This document shows, piece after piece, positions 36,201 through 43,971 of a DNA stretch of 64,000 nt. The position numbers and the translations under genes are program-made. The notes below the pieces were generated by a model that ran no database searches, was not told where the DNA came from, and saw nothing but the letters and a program-made list of their open reading frames with translations. Source of the stretch: JBCCGI01 sp039029355 (GTDB taxonomy: Bacteria; Planctomycetota; UBA1135; GCA-002686595). Within the stretch, counting starts at the first letter, position 1; the number at the start of each line of letters is the position of its first letter. The stretch spans positions 1 to 64,000 of the forward strand of contig JBCCGI010000026.1 in the NCBI GenBank assembly GCA_039029355.1. Direction: 5' to 3'.

Positions 36201-36404
36201 GTCGACGCCGACGGGGCCCCGGGCGACCCGGTGGTGGACTGGACCGCGGATCCGAGCGTGTTCGGGAGCGTGCCCGCCGAGGATCTGGCGTTCGTGCGCT
36301 TCCTGGTCGAGTTCGACCTCGCGCCGGCGGGGTCGGGCGTGGAGCTCTCGGACGGGGCGCAGGCGGTGTCGATGGAGTTCCTCCGCCTCCCCTTCACCTT
36401 CTGA
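33228..36404 (+). CDS. Giant secreted lipoprotein, subfamily B (B2)
   Basis: 1058 residues from ATG 33228. I prefer this start to ATG 33204 because GGAG at 33215-33218 precedes it and it gives a short signal peptide with lipobox LAGC (Cys22). It is a full-length paralogue of B1: Ig-like module at about 48-75, VDRTTLIVQPFCPVQGDLSD, the GGPGGDFDWH motif, a glycine-rich core at about 471-751 (GSGGGSGGHVILESATGID) and a shared C-terminal domain ending RLPFTF versus RTPFSF. A terminator separates it from B1, so it has its own promoter, which I could not pinpoint. Confidence 0.83.
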   Translation: MRDLIFRRGWFLAAPLGVLAGCSGGGGSSPPQGGFQLLSISVSEGEVVPINTPIELNFNGEVDLDSVLLGSTIQLVATSGGASAFYSVGYDSDPLSGTVDRTTLIVQPFCPVQGDLSDAGLQPGGLSYELRVPGTSSGALQTLTSDLGAPLELTQTRGFLTPTSVAPADVFSDPVLGPADFLPELSFVRLGSGDELSFVDAGTSFELAGELPLNLYSDASTAVAFLVQLNQPVDPSESNLDDAFVRLEAELAPGGWEPVPTRVELETNCPLDLPGALLRLSPEGLLPQGVRVRVVLAPGFRDLAGEVTASAQIDLLARTGTVLVPGLEPEELAADEVYEDFLGTELFDAEAEFDTALAEWQGGALTAGFDFEGTGGPGGDFDWHVSTVLNFSTETDSITGGPDGVPAQTIPVVGGVIDVDDLWIQPGATLRVQGSEALTILTRGELRIDGTLDLSGFNAKNVGTLFTPNQIEVGAAGAAGGGKGGDGSPSVSSSSPKGGDAEAAFGQLGAGGRGGETGFDADAVTARGAGGGGGRFGPDAPEGFALIAEAGADGNTAGKSGVTGEPFPMGGQPGAGPFLDSDPGNDFFGRRGVYDDDGQLLELVPGELANPSAGAGGGAGGDSVASDTFPTIPFGPPFIDKKGAGGGGGGGQLRVRSLGRIVFGQNGRILAEGGEGRQGESLTLTTVVGGSSGGGSGGHVILESATGIDFSDGGVNLAAEFISTRGGVGGPGDGGELLSAGGHGGPGIVQLHVPQPNPLVALGTDENALIRLPSDAVGLGDVTAPAANVLVPTFGARSQARSVWIPLGGASYEPDGGSGAVKFRFGGTVADDGDPDAGEVLSSGGVVSELDPLLGPEALGAAPAPTIASDGRTLVLAAPSLAPLIEDEPGGVLTSDDLYLRNPALLKGFLLRLEGGGSQQRFDVAGASYDPTLQELRITVDAAGPSLESFVAIHPGASYTLVPRFFRLRTDGITDSVSEGALVRVLFQAAGVDADGAPGDPVVDWTADPSVFGSVPAEDLAFVRFLVEFDLAPAGSGVELSDGAQAVSMEFLRLPFTF

Positions 36405-36777
36405 AGTGGCTGGGTTCGGTGTTGGACCTTCGATTGCGCACTTCTAGGAAGCCGCGTGGCGGGCCCGGGTTGGGTGGGCTCCTCGGCACCCCCGCCTTCC
36501 GGGGGGCCTGCCACGCGGCCCTGGGCGCGCAAGTCATGATGCAGAGGCTGGTTGGGGCCGGCGAACGGGCCGGATTCCACACCTAACCCAGCCGGCTTCC
36601 TCCGAAGCCCCGGCGGTGCGGGAGAGTCGCGTCCTCCCGCGTCCCCGGCCAGGCACCGCGGCCGCGGGACTCCGGCACCCAGGGAGGGCGCCCCCGCCGC
36701 CGGGGACTTCGGACCTCGCGGCCCCCGGGCTGGGCCGCGGGGGGCCGGGATGCTCCAATGCCGCGATGGGGGTGGCG
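36405..36777 (+). other. non-coding gap with a 14-bp-arm inverted repeat
   Basis: Arms gccgcgtggcgggc (36451-36464) and gcctgccacgcggc (36506-36519) match at 13 of 14 positions around a 41-base interior, probably a terminator-like structure for B2 without a T-run. The remaining sequence to 36777 shows only GC-rich simple sequence. Confidence 0.5.
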
Positions 36778-38604
36778 ATGGCGCGCGAGCTGCGGTGGGG
36801 CGGGATGGTGCTCGCCCTCGGCCTGTTCGGCTGTGGGCCGCAGCCCCTGACTCCCGAGGTGATGGCGGGGGAGTTCCGCCAGGCCGGCGAGGAGGGCGTC
36901 TACCTCAACGAGACGCTCCAGTTCACCTTCTCGGACGAGCTGGACCGCGCGTCGGTCACGCGCCAGAGCCTGCGCATCCTGGATCCGCGCGGCCGGCCCG
37001 TGCGGGGGGCGACCCGGGTCGAGGGCGACCGGGTCTACTTCGAGCCGGCCCTGCCGCGGTCGCCGGACCTCTCCGACGGGGGCTTCGTGCCGGGCGCCAT
37101 GTACACGGTCGAGCTGGTCGGCTTTCCCTTTCCCGACGGGCTGCGCTCGCGCCGCGGCGCGCCGTTGGAGCGCAGTCGCCGCTCGACCTTCGTCGCCGTG
37201 GCGGGGGCCGAGGACCCCGGCGTGCAGATGTTCGACCTGCCGCTCGCCGACGAGGTGGCGTTGCTCGAGCTCGCGACCCAGCAGATCGGCCCGCTCGACC
37301 CGATCCTGCTCGAGTGTCCGACGCCGCTCGACCCGCGGACGGTGCGGGCGGAGGCCTTTCAGCTCTCCGAGGGTTTCGAGCTGCAGGTGCGCCTGGTGCG
37401 GAACGACGCGGGCGGGGCGGAGATCGAGCTGCGGCCGCGCGGCGAGTCGCGCGGCACGTTTGCGGCGCTCGAGCCCGGGAGCTGGTACGCGCTCGTGCTC
37501 GTGCGCGACCACGCGCCGCGCACGCTGAGCGGCCTGCCGGTGCAGGCGCGCTGGGAGGAGGCCACGGCCGGCAGCGCCCGCGTCGAGGTGCGGCGCCCCA
37601 TGGCGCTGGACCGCCTGCGGGTCGACTTCGACGAGCAGTCCGAGGACCGGGATCCCCAGGCGGGGCGGGCGCTTCCGCAGGCCGACCTGCGTTCGAACGA
37701 GGCGGTGCCGGGCTTCGACGGCACCGCGGACTGGTCGCGCGGGCGCGTGACCATCCGCTATCCGCGGGCCGCGGGGAGCGGTGCCGAAGGGCGGGTGGAG
37801 CTCGCGGGCGAGGTGGAGCAACGCGACCTGCACGCCGCGCGGCTTACGCTGCCAGCCGGCGCGTCGGCTTCGCTGCCGGCCGAGGGGCTGGTCGTGCTCC
37901 GTAGCCAGGCAGCGCTCGTGATCGACGGCGAGCTGGCGCGGCCGGCTCCCGCGGGCGAGCCGCCGCCGATGGACTTCGCGCCCGGCGACACGCTGAGCGC
38001 GTGGCTCGACTACGCGCGGGCCCAGGACCCGGCCTGGACCGTGCTCGTGGCCGGCGGCGACCTTTGGATCTCGGGCGACCTGCGGGTGAGCGGGCCGCTG
38101 CTGCTCGTCACGGGCGGGCGGCTGCGGATCTCGGGCTCGGTGCGCGCATCGAAGATCTGGAAGCTGGGGCCGGGCAGCGGCACCTTCGCCGAGCCGATGA
38201 TCGAGTGGGTGCCTACGGCCGATCGCTGGTCGCTTCCTCCCGAGCGCCGCTTCGTGGTCGACGAGCCCGAGGAGAACCCGTTGGTCGAGCCCCTGCGCTA
38301 CGCCGTGCTGAGCGGCAACTTCCGCCCCGCGGACGGCGTCGCGGCCTGGCGTCCGGGGCTCTTCGGCGGCAGCCCGGGGGCCGGCAAGCTGCGCCTGCGC
38401 TGGCTCGGTCAGCGGACGACCGAGGCCGGCATCGTCGAGTTCGGCCCGGTCGACGACGCGATCCTGCTGCCCGGCGCGGACAGCTTGCGCTTTCGGATCG
38501 AGCTGGAGATGCCGGCCGGAGGTGGAGTTTGGGATCCTCCGACGGTGGACTACGTGGAGTTCCGCTGGGACGCCGCGCCGCCCGGCAACTCCGACTCACG
38601 CTAA
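36778..38604 (+). CDS. Medium-size lipoprotein related to subfamily B, coupled to pilD
   Basis: 608 residues from ATG 36778; ATG 36766 is the alternative. GGGGGT at 36768-36773 and the short signal peptide with lipobox LFGC (Cys19) favour 36778. It has an N-terminal Ig-like module (LQFTFSDELDRASVTRQSLRI) and the phrase DLSDGGFVPGAMYTVELVG, paralleling B1/B2. A reduced strand ladder (LVAGGDLWISGDLRVSG) lacks the glycine-rich region. The C-terminal domain ends in a beta-sandwich-like segment. The stop TAA shares its last A with the pilD ATG (TAATG), so expression is coupled to the prepilin peptidase. Confidence 0.8.
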   Translation: MARELRWGGMVLALGLFGCGPQPLTPEVMAGEFRQAGEEGVYLNETLQFTFSDELDRASVTRQSLRILDPRGRPVRGATRVEGDRVYFEPALPRSPDLSDGGFVPGAMYTVELVGFPFPDGLRSRRGAPLERSRRSTFVAVAGAEDPGVQMFDLPLADEVALLELATQQIGPLDPILLECPTPLDPRTVRAEAFQLSEGFELQVRLVRNDAGGAEIELRPRGESRGTFAALEPGSWYALVLVRDHAPRTLSGLPVQARWEEATAGSARVEVRRPMALDRLRVDFDEQSEDRDPQAGRALPQADLRSNEAVPGFDGTADWSRGRVTIRYPRAAGSGAEGRVELAGEVEQRDLHAARLTLPAGASASLPAEGLVVLRSQAALVIDGELARPAPAGEPPPMDFAPGDTLSAWLDYARAQDPAWTVLVAGGDLWISGDLRVSGPLLLVTGGRLRISGSVRASKIWKLGPGSGTFAEPMIEWVPTADRWSLPPERRFVVDEPEENPLVEPLRYAVLSGNFRPADGVAAWRPGLFGGSPGAGKLRLRWLGQRTTEAGIVEFGPVDDAILLPGADSLRFRIELEMPAGGGVWDPPTVDYVEFRWDAAPPGNSDSR

Positions 38605-39533
38605 TGCCGCCCGTCCTTCCGCCCGCCCTCTGGACCTTCTGGGTCGCCGCCTTCGGCCTCATCGTGGGGTCCTTCCTGAACGCCGCGATCTATCGGCTTC
38701 CGCGCGAAGGGATGACGCTGCGGCACCCCAAGCGCTCGCACTGTCCCAACTGCGGGCACGAGATCCGGGCGCGCGAGAACATCCCGCTGTTCTCGTGGCT
38801 GATCCAGCTCGGCCGCTGCACCGCGTGCGGCTGGCGGATTCCGTGGCGCTATCCGTTCATCGAGCTCCTGACGGCGGTGCTGTTCGTCGTCGCCCTGCAC
38901 CAGGCGCCCGTGGGGGCCTGGGGCCTGCTGGCGATCTGGTGCATCGTGCTCGCCGGGCTGGTCGTGGCGACCTTTGTCGACTTCGACTTCTTCGAGATCC
39001 CCGACGAGGTGAGCCTGGGCGGAGTGGTGCTGGCGCCGCTGGCCTCGCTGCTCGTCCCGCGCCTGCACGAGGCGACCTGGGTGGCCCAGCGCCTCTCGGG
39101 AGGGGAGGAGGTGACCCGCCTCGGAGCACTGGGAGGCTCGTTGGTGGGCATTCTCGTGGGCGGAGGCGTGCTCTACGCCATCGGGGTGGCCGGCAGCAAG
39201 GCCTTCGGCCGCGACGCGATGGGGTTCGGCGACGTCAAGCTGCTCGCCGCGGGAGGGGGCTTCATCGGCCCCGGAGGCGCGCTCGCCGCCCTGTTGATCG
39301 GCACCTTCGTCGCGTCGTTCTTCGGGCTCGCGAACATGGTCCGCTTCACGTGCCTGTCGCGGCGGCGATCCCGCTCGCGGGGCGGGGTGAAGAGCTTCGG
39401 CCGTTCGCTGCAATGCGGCCGGATCGCGGCCCGCTACCTGCCGTTCGGACCTTATCTCGGGATGGGCGTTGGAATCGTGTTACTCGATTGGTCTGATGTG
39501 GCTCGGTTGCTGCGCGTCTTCATCCAAGTGTGA
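38604..39533 (+). CDS. pilD: Prepilin leader peptidase/N-methyltransferase
   Basis: 309 residues. The order of features is that of PilD/GspO: a membrane helix with IVGSFLNAAIYRLPR, a four-cysteine cytoplasmic loop (CPNC...CTAC), several helices, the first catalytic Asp in FVDFDFFEIPDEV and the second in GFGDVKL. It cuts the leader of type IV pilins at Gly-Phe and methylates the new N-terminus. The pilin at 47140 has a matching GFTLIEL site. It begins inside the stop of the preceding lipoprotein gene. Confidence 0.95.
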   Translation: MPPVLPPALWTFWVAAFGLIVGSFLNAAIYRLPREGMTLRHPKRSHCPNCGHEIRARENIPLFSWLIQLGRCTACGWRIPWRYPFIELLTAVLFVVALHQAPVGAWGLLAIWCIVLAGLVVATFVDFDFFEIPDEVSLGGVVLAPLASLLVPRLHEATWVAQRLSGGEEVTRLGALGGSLVGILVGGGVLYAIGVAGSKAFGRDAMGFGDVKLLAAGGGFIGPGGALAALLIGTFVASFFGLANMVRFTCLSRRRSRSRGGVKSFGRSLQCGRIAARYLPFGPYLGMGVGIVLLDWSDVARLLRVFIQV

Positions 39534-39598
39534 ATTCGTGCGGTAACGACGGGCTTTTTGCCCTTCGGAACCGAAAGACAGAAGCAAGGAATCCGGAG

Positions 39599-40270
39599 AT
39601 GAGACACCTCGGCGGTCGCAACATGATGCTCCTCGGTCTGGCCCTCCTGCCCCTCTCCGCCGGCTGCGCGACGAAGCAGCAGGTCCAGGAGTACCAGGAC
39701 GAGATCACGGCGCTGCGCGAGGAGCGCACCCGGCTCAAGAAGGAGAACCGCGAGCTGGAGATGCAGCTCGACGATTACGCGGTGGCCCTGGCGGAGGCCA
39801 ACTCCCGGACCCCCGAGCCGGTCGCCGCGGCCCCGTCCACCGCGCTCAGCTATCCCGGGCTCGACAGCGTCGGCGTCGAGTACGGCCAGCGCGACGGCAA
39901 CCTCGTGCTGTCCATCCCGAGCGAGATCACCTTTGCTTCGGGCAAGGCGGACCTCACCAGCTCGGGCAAGAACGCGCTGCGCGCCGTGGCTAAGACGCTG
40001 CTCTCGAACCACCCCGACGGCACCTTCTGGTTCGAGGGGCACACCGACTCCGACCCGATCAAGAAGTCCAAGTGGGCCTCGAACCGCGAGCTGTCCGTCG
40101 CGCGCGCGATGGCCGTGCTGCACTACCTGGTCGAGGAGTGCGGCGTGACGGACGACCAGTGCGTCGTCGCCGGCCACGGCCAGTACGCGCCGCGGGACTC
40201 GAACAGCTCGCAGTCGTCGAAGGCGCGCAACCGGCGCGTCGAGATCGTCGTCCACGGCTCCCGGAGCTAG
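39599..40270 (+). CDS. OmpA/Pal-like peptidoglycan-binding lipoprotein
   Basis: 223 residues from ATG 39599 with AAGGA eight bases upstream. The lipobox is LSAGC (Cys23). A coiled coil at about 27-65 is followed by a short Pro/Ala linker and an OmpA C-terminal domain. The domain is recognised by ITFASGKADLTSSGKNAL, WFEGHTDSDPI and the C-terminal ARNRRVEIVV. Such proteins tether the outer membrane to peptidoglycan, or serve as stators or anchor points for envelope machines. It lies 65 bases after pilD. Confidence 0.9.
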   Translation: MRHLGGRNMMLLGLALLPLSAGCATKQQVQEYQDEITALREERTRLKKENRELEMQLDDYAVALAEANSRTPEPVAAAPSTALSYPGLDSVGVEYGQRDGNLVLSIPSEITFASGKADLTSSGKNALRAVAKTLLSNHPDGTFWFEGHTDSDPIKKSKWASNRELSVARAMAVLHYLVEECGVTDDQCVVAGHGQYAPRDSNSSQSSKARNRRVEIVVHGSRS

Positions 40271-40285
40271 GGCCGAGCCCCGCCG

Positions 40286-40316
40286 CCGAGATCGTCCGGG
40301 CGACGGACGGTCTCGG
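40286..40316 (+). terminator. hairpin after the OmpA-like gene
   Basis: Arms ccgagatcgtccg / cggacggtctcgg (40286-40298 and 40304-40316, one G-U position) with a 5-base loop. No T-run. The rest of the gap to 40579 has no gene; TTGCGG (40479-40484) and TAGGAT (40501-40506), 16 bases apart, may be the promoter of the EF-G-like gene. Confidence 0.5.
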
Positions 40317-40579
40317 TCGCAGGCGCGGTGGTGTCCGCCCAGCGCTGCGGGGGATCGCCAAGGCCGGGAGGGGCGGAACGCGCTCTCGGCCCCCGCTCCG
40401 CGCCCCAATGCGCCTTCGGCGGCCGCAGGCGGGCCCTGGGGGCGCTCCGGGCCGGGTCGTGCTTCTAGGCCCGGGTCTTTGCGGAGGCTTCGCTTCGGCG
40501 TAGGATGCGCGCCCTTTGTCGTGCCGCATCCCCGGCATGGCTCCTGTCCGCGCCAACCCGAATCCCGAGCTAGACGTCG

Positions 40580-42571
40580 ATGAGCACCGCCGCCGACCTC
40601 CGCAACCTCGCCTTCGTCGGTCACCCCTCCAGCGGCAAGACGAGCCTGGTGGACGCCTTCGCCCACCTGCTCGGCGCTTCGGACCGGAAGGGCTCGGTGG
40701 CCGACGGCACCTCGATCTGCGACGTCGAGCCCGAGGAGCAGCAGCGGCACCATACGCTGCTCCTGGCGGCAGTCCACGCCGAGCAGGACGGCACGCGCTG
40801 GAACCTGCTGGACACCCCCGGCTACCCCGAGTTCGTCGGCGACGCGCTGTCGGCGATGTTCGCCAGCGACCTCACCGTCGGCGTGGTGAGCTGCGCCAGC
40901 GGCGTCAGCTTCAACCTCGCCCAGAAGATGAAGGCCGCGGTCGATATGAACCGCGGCCGCGCGATCCTCGTCACGCACATCGACGGCGAGAACGCTGACT
41001 TCGACGAGACCATCGAGGAGCTGCGCACGAAGATCGGCGAGATCTGCATCCCCGTGCGCCTGCCGAACGCCAGCGGCTCGGGCTTCTCCTCGGTGTCCGA
41101 CGGCCTCGGCGACTGGCGCAAGCGCTTCTGCGACCGCGTCATGGACGCCTGCGAGGACGAGGAGCTCCTGATGGAGTACCTCGAGACCGAGGAGCTCACC
41201 GACGAGCAGCTCGAGGCCCAAGTGCCGGCCGCGATCGCCAAGGGCGCGCTGGTGCCGGTGTTCCCGTGCAACCCCGTCAGCGAGGTCGGCCTGCCCGAGG
41301 CGCTCAACTGGCTCAAGCTGTTCGCGCCGAGCCCCGAGATGAACGAGGGCCTCACGATCGGCGGCGAGCGCCCCGAGCTGGACGACTCGAAGCCGCTCGC
41401 GGGCGTGATCTTCAACATCAAGAGCGACCCGCACGTCGGCAAGGTGTGCCTCGCGCGCGTCCTCAGCGGCAAGCTGAGCGCCGGCGACCTGGTGGGCGAG
41501 GGCAAGGGCGAGAAGCTCGGCGGGCTCTTCCACGCCGTGGGCGGTTCGGAGCGCACCACGGTCGACGAGGTCGGCCCCGGCGAGATCTGCGCCTTCACCA
41601 AGGTCGAGGGACTCGGCTGGGGCGCGGGCTTCAGCACCGCAGGGATCGACGCCCCCGCGGTCGACGTGCCCGCGCTGCCCGCGCCGACGGTCTCGCTGGC
41701 CATCACGCCGAAGAGCCGCAGCGACGAGCAGAAGATCGGCGCCGCGCTCTCGAAGCTGGTCTCCGAAGACCCGTGCTTCGTGACGCAGCAGGTCGAGCTG
41801 ACGCACGAGCTCGTGATCCACGGCATGAGCGACCTGCACCTGAAGGTCGTCGAGGAGCGCATGAAGCGGCGCTATGGCGTCGAGATCGAATCGTCGCTGC
41901 CGCGCATCGCCTACCGCGAGACCGTGACCAAGCCCGCCGACGGCCACCACCGGCACAAGAAGCAGTCCGGCGGTCGCGGCCAGTTCGGCGAGTGCTACAT
42001 CCGCATGCGGCCCGGCGCGGCCGACACCGGCTTCAACTTCCTCGACAAGGTCGTCGGCGGCGCGATCCCGAAGAACCTGATCCCGGCCATCGAGAAGGGC
42101 ATGCGCGAGCTCTGCAACGAGGGCGTGCTGACCACTTCGAAGGTCGTCGACGTCGAGGTCGAGGTCTACGACGGCAAGTTCCACGCGGTCGACTCGGACG
42201 AGGCCAGCTTCAAGAAGGCCGGCGCCTGGGCCTTCCGCGATGCCTTCCAGAAGGCCGGCCCGGTGCTGCTCGAGCCGATCATGAACATGGAGATCCGCGT
42301 CCCGGCCGACTCGGCCGGCTCGATCTTCTCGGACATCACCAGCCAGCGCCGCGGGCAGGTCGTCGACCAGCAGAGCGAGGCCGACGGCGCGATCACCGTC
42401 ATCCAGGCGCACGTGCCGCTCGCGACGGTGCAGACCTACCACCGCGACCTGAAGTCGATCACCGCAGGCGAGGGCAGCTACGCGATGACCGAGGACCACT
42501 ACGCGGCGGTCCCGGCCAACGAGCAGCAGAAGATCATCGCCGAGTTCGGCAAGAAGCACGAAGAGGAGTAG
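40580..42571 (+). CDS. EF-G-like translational GTPase paralogue
   Basis: 663 residues, somewhat shorter than EF-G. G1 is GHPSSGKTSL and G3 is DTPGYPEFV. The G2 region DGTSICDVEPEEQQR keeps the spacing but not the canonical wording. G4 is THID instead of NKxD. Domain IV contains HHRHKKQSGGRGQFGE and the loop regions of EF-G, and the C-terminal domain V has RRGQVVDQQSEADG. Members of the EF-G-2 type are often found beside the main EF-G and have unclear roles (ribosome recycling or stress). The main fusA is not in the window. Confidence 0.88.
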   Translation: MSTAADLRNLAFVGHPSSGKTSLVDAFAHLLGASDRKGSVADGTSICDVEPEEQQRHHTLLLAAVHAEQDGTRWNLLDTPGYPEFVGDALSAMFASDLTVGVVSCASGVSFNLAQKMKAAVDMNRGRAILVTHIDGENADFDETIEELRTKIGEICIPVRLPNASGSGFSSVSDGLGDWRKRFCDRVMDACEDEELLMEYLETEELTDEQLEAQVPAAIAKGALVPVFPCNPVSEVGLPEALNWLKLFAPSPEMNEGLTIGGERPELDDSKPLAGVIFNIKSDPHVGKVCLARVLSGKLSAGDLVGEGKGEKLGGLFHAVGGSERTTVDEVGPGEICAFTKVEGLGWGAGFSTAGIDAPAVDVPALPAPTVSLAITPKSRSDEQKIGAALSKLVSEDPCFVTQQVELTHELVIHGMSDLHLKVVEERMKRRYGVEIESSLPRIAYRETVTKPADGHHRHKKQSGGRGQFGECYIRMRPGAADTGFNFLDKVVGGAIPKNLIPAIEKGMRELCNEGVLTTSKVVDVEVEVYDGKFHAVDSDEASFKKAGAWAFRDAFQKAGPVLLEPIMNMEIRVPADSAGSIFSDITSQRRGQVVDQQSEADGAITVIQAHVPLATVQTYHRDLKSITAGEGSYAMTEDHYAAVPANEQQKIIAEFGKKHEEE

Positions 42572-42618
42572 GCCCCCGGCTCCTCGCCCGCCGGGCGGCC
42601 CGTCCGGCCCGGCACCGA

Positions 42619-42662
42619 CGACGCCTCGGATCCGCTACGCGGGTCGGAGGCGTCGCTCGTTT
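42619..42662 (+). terminator. terminator after the EF-G-like gene
   Basis: Arms cgacgcctc (42619-42627) and gaggcgtcg (42647-42655), with further pairing inward, are followed by ctcgttt. A moderate rho-independent terminator. Confidence 0.65.
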
Positions 42663-42767
42663 GGGGGCGTTCCGCCCGCGCGGGGCGGTCTCGGGAGCTC
42701 CGTCGGATCCCTAAGCCGATCCGGGCCGAGGGGCCGACAAGAGGTGATCTGAGCCCCCTGCGCGCCC

Positions 42768-42817
42768 CCGGCTCCGCCAGGGCGGGCGCCGCCCCGCGCC
42801 TGCCCTGGCGGATCCGG
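42768..42817 (+). repeat. 20-bp-arm inverted repeat before pilT
   Basis: ccggctccgccagggcgggc (42768-42787) pairs with the inverted copy at 42798-42817 at 18 of 20 positions, with a 10-base loop. It sits about 90 bases before the pilT start and has no T-run. It could be a leader hairpin of the pilTBC transcript or a REP-like element. The remaining bases of the gap 42572-42906 show no gene. Confidence 0.6.
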
Positions 42818-42906
42818 GGGAGTTCCGCACGGAGGACTCCAGCCGGGCCAGGGCCGCAGCCGATGGGGGGGCTGGCCTTATCCCCAAAACCCCAAAGGGC
42901 TGTTCC

Positions 42907-43971
42907 ATGATCACGATGGAAGACCTCCTTGCGCTGCTGGTGCGCAAGGGCGGCTCGGACCTCCACCTTTCGCTCCACACTCCCCCGCGGATCCGCATCG
43001 ACGGCGTGCTCGTGCCGGTCGAGACGGAGAACCTGACGGCGGAGGACACCCGGCGCCTGGCTACGAGCGTTCTGACCTCGGATCAGATCGCGAAGCTGGA
43101 CCGCAACCTGGAGTTGGACTGCTCGTTCGAGCTCGAGGGCCAGGGCCGCTTCCGGGCCAACGTGTTCTTCCAGCGCGGGGCGGTGGCCATGGTGCTGCGC
43201 CTCGTGCCGCACGAGATCGCCACCTTCGACGAGCTCGGCGTCAAGCGCGACGTGGCCGAGCGCGTGTGCAATCTGCGCTCGGGTCTGGTGCTCGTCACCG
43301 GCGCGACGGGCTCGGGCAAGTCGACCACGCTCGCGGCGATGATCGACTACCTCAACCGCTCCCGCCAGGGGCACATCGTCACGATCGAGGACCCGGTCGA
43401 ATTCGCGCACGAGAACCACGGCTGCCTCGTCACGCAGCGCGAGATCGGCACCGACTCGCACGAGTTCAAGAACGCCCTCCGGAGCGTCCTTCGCCAGGAC
43501 CCCGACATCGTGCTCGTCGGCGAGCTTCGCGACCTCGAGACGATCGAGGCGGCGTTGACCCTGGCCGAGACCGGTCACCTGACCTTCGGCACGCTCCACA
43601 CCTCGGACGCGGTGCAGACGATCAACCGCATCATCGACGTGTTCCCGTCGCACCAGCAGCAGCAGGTGCGCACGCAGCTCTCGTTCACCCTAGAGGCCGT
43701 GTTCTGCCAGCAGTTGCTCCCGAGCTCCGCCGGGCGCGGGCGGCACCTCGGGGCGGAGATCATGATCGCCACCAACGCCATCCGCGCCCTGGTGCGCGAG
43801 GGCAAGGGGCACCAGATCTACTCGCAGATCCAGACCGGCGGCCGGCTTGGTATGTGCACGATGGCCACCTCGCTCGCCGAGCTCGTCCGTATCGGGCGCG
43901 TCCGTGTCGAGGACGCCGAGCGCACGCTGACCGACGTCGCCGAGTTCCAGAGCCGTCTGCGGGCCGCCTGA
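42907..43971 (+). CDS. pilT: Type IV pilus retraction ATPase PilT
   Basis: 354 residues, the standard PilT length. The N-terminal PAS-like half starts LLALLVRKGGSDLHLS. Walker A is GATGSGKSTT, then IEDPVEFAHENH, Walker B-type DIVLVGELRD and GHLTFGTLHTSDAVQTI. The C-terminal AIRALVREGKGHQI motif (AIRNLIREGK class) is specific to PilT. It hydrolyses ATP to depolymerise the pilus. The pilB ATG overlaps its stop (TGATG), giving a pilT-pilB-pilC operon. Confidence 0.94.
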   Translation: MITMEDLLALLVRKGGSDLHLSLHTPPRIRIDGVLVPVETENLTAEDTRRLATSVLTSDQIAKLDRNLELDCSFELEGQGRFRANVFFQRGAVAMVLRLVPHEIATFDELGVKRDVAERVCNLRSGLVLVTGATGSGKSTTLAAMIDYLNRSRQGHIVTIEDPVEFAHENHGCLVTQREIGTDSHEFKNALRSVLRQDPDIVLVGELRDLETIEAALTLAETGHLTFGTLHTSDAVQTINRIIDVFPSHQQQQVRTQLSFTLEAVFCQQLLPSSAGRGRHLGAEIMIATNAIRALVREGKGHQIYSQIQTGGRLGMCTMATSLAELVRIGRVRVEDAERTLTDVAEFQSRLRAA

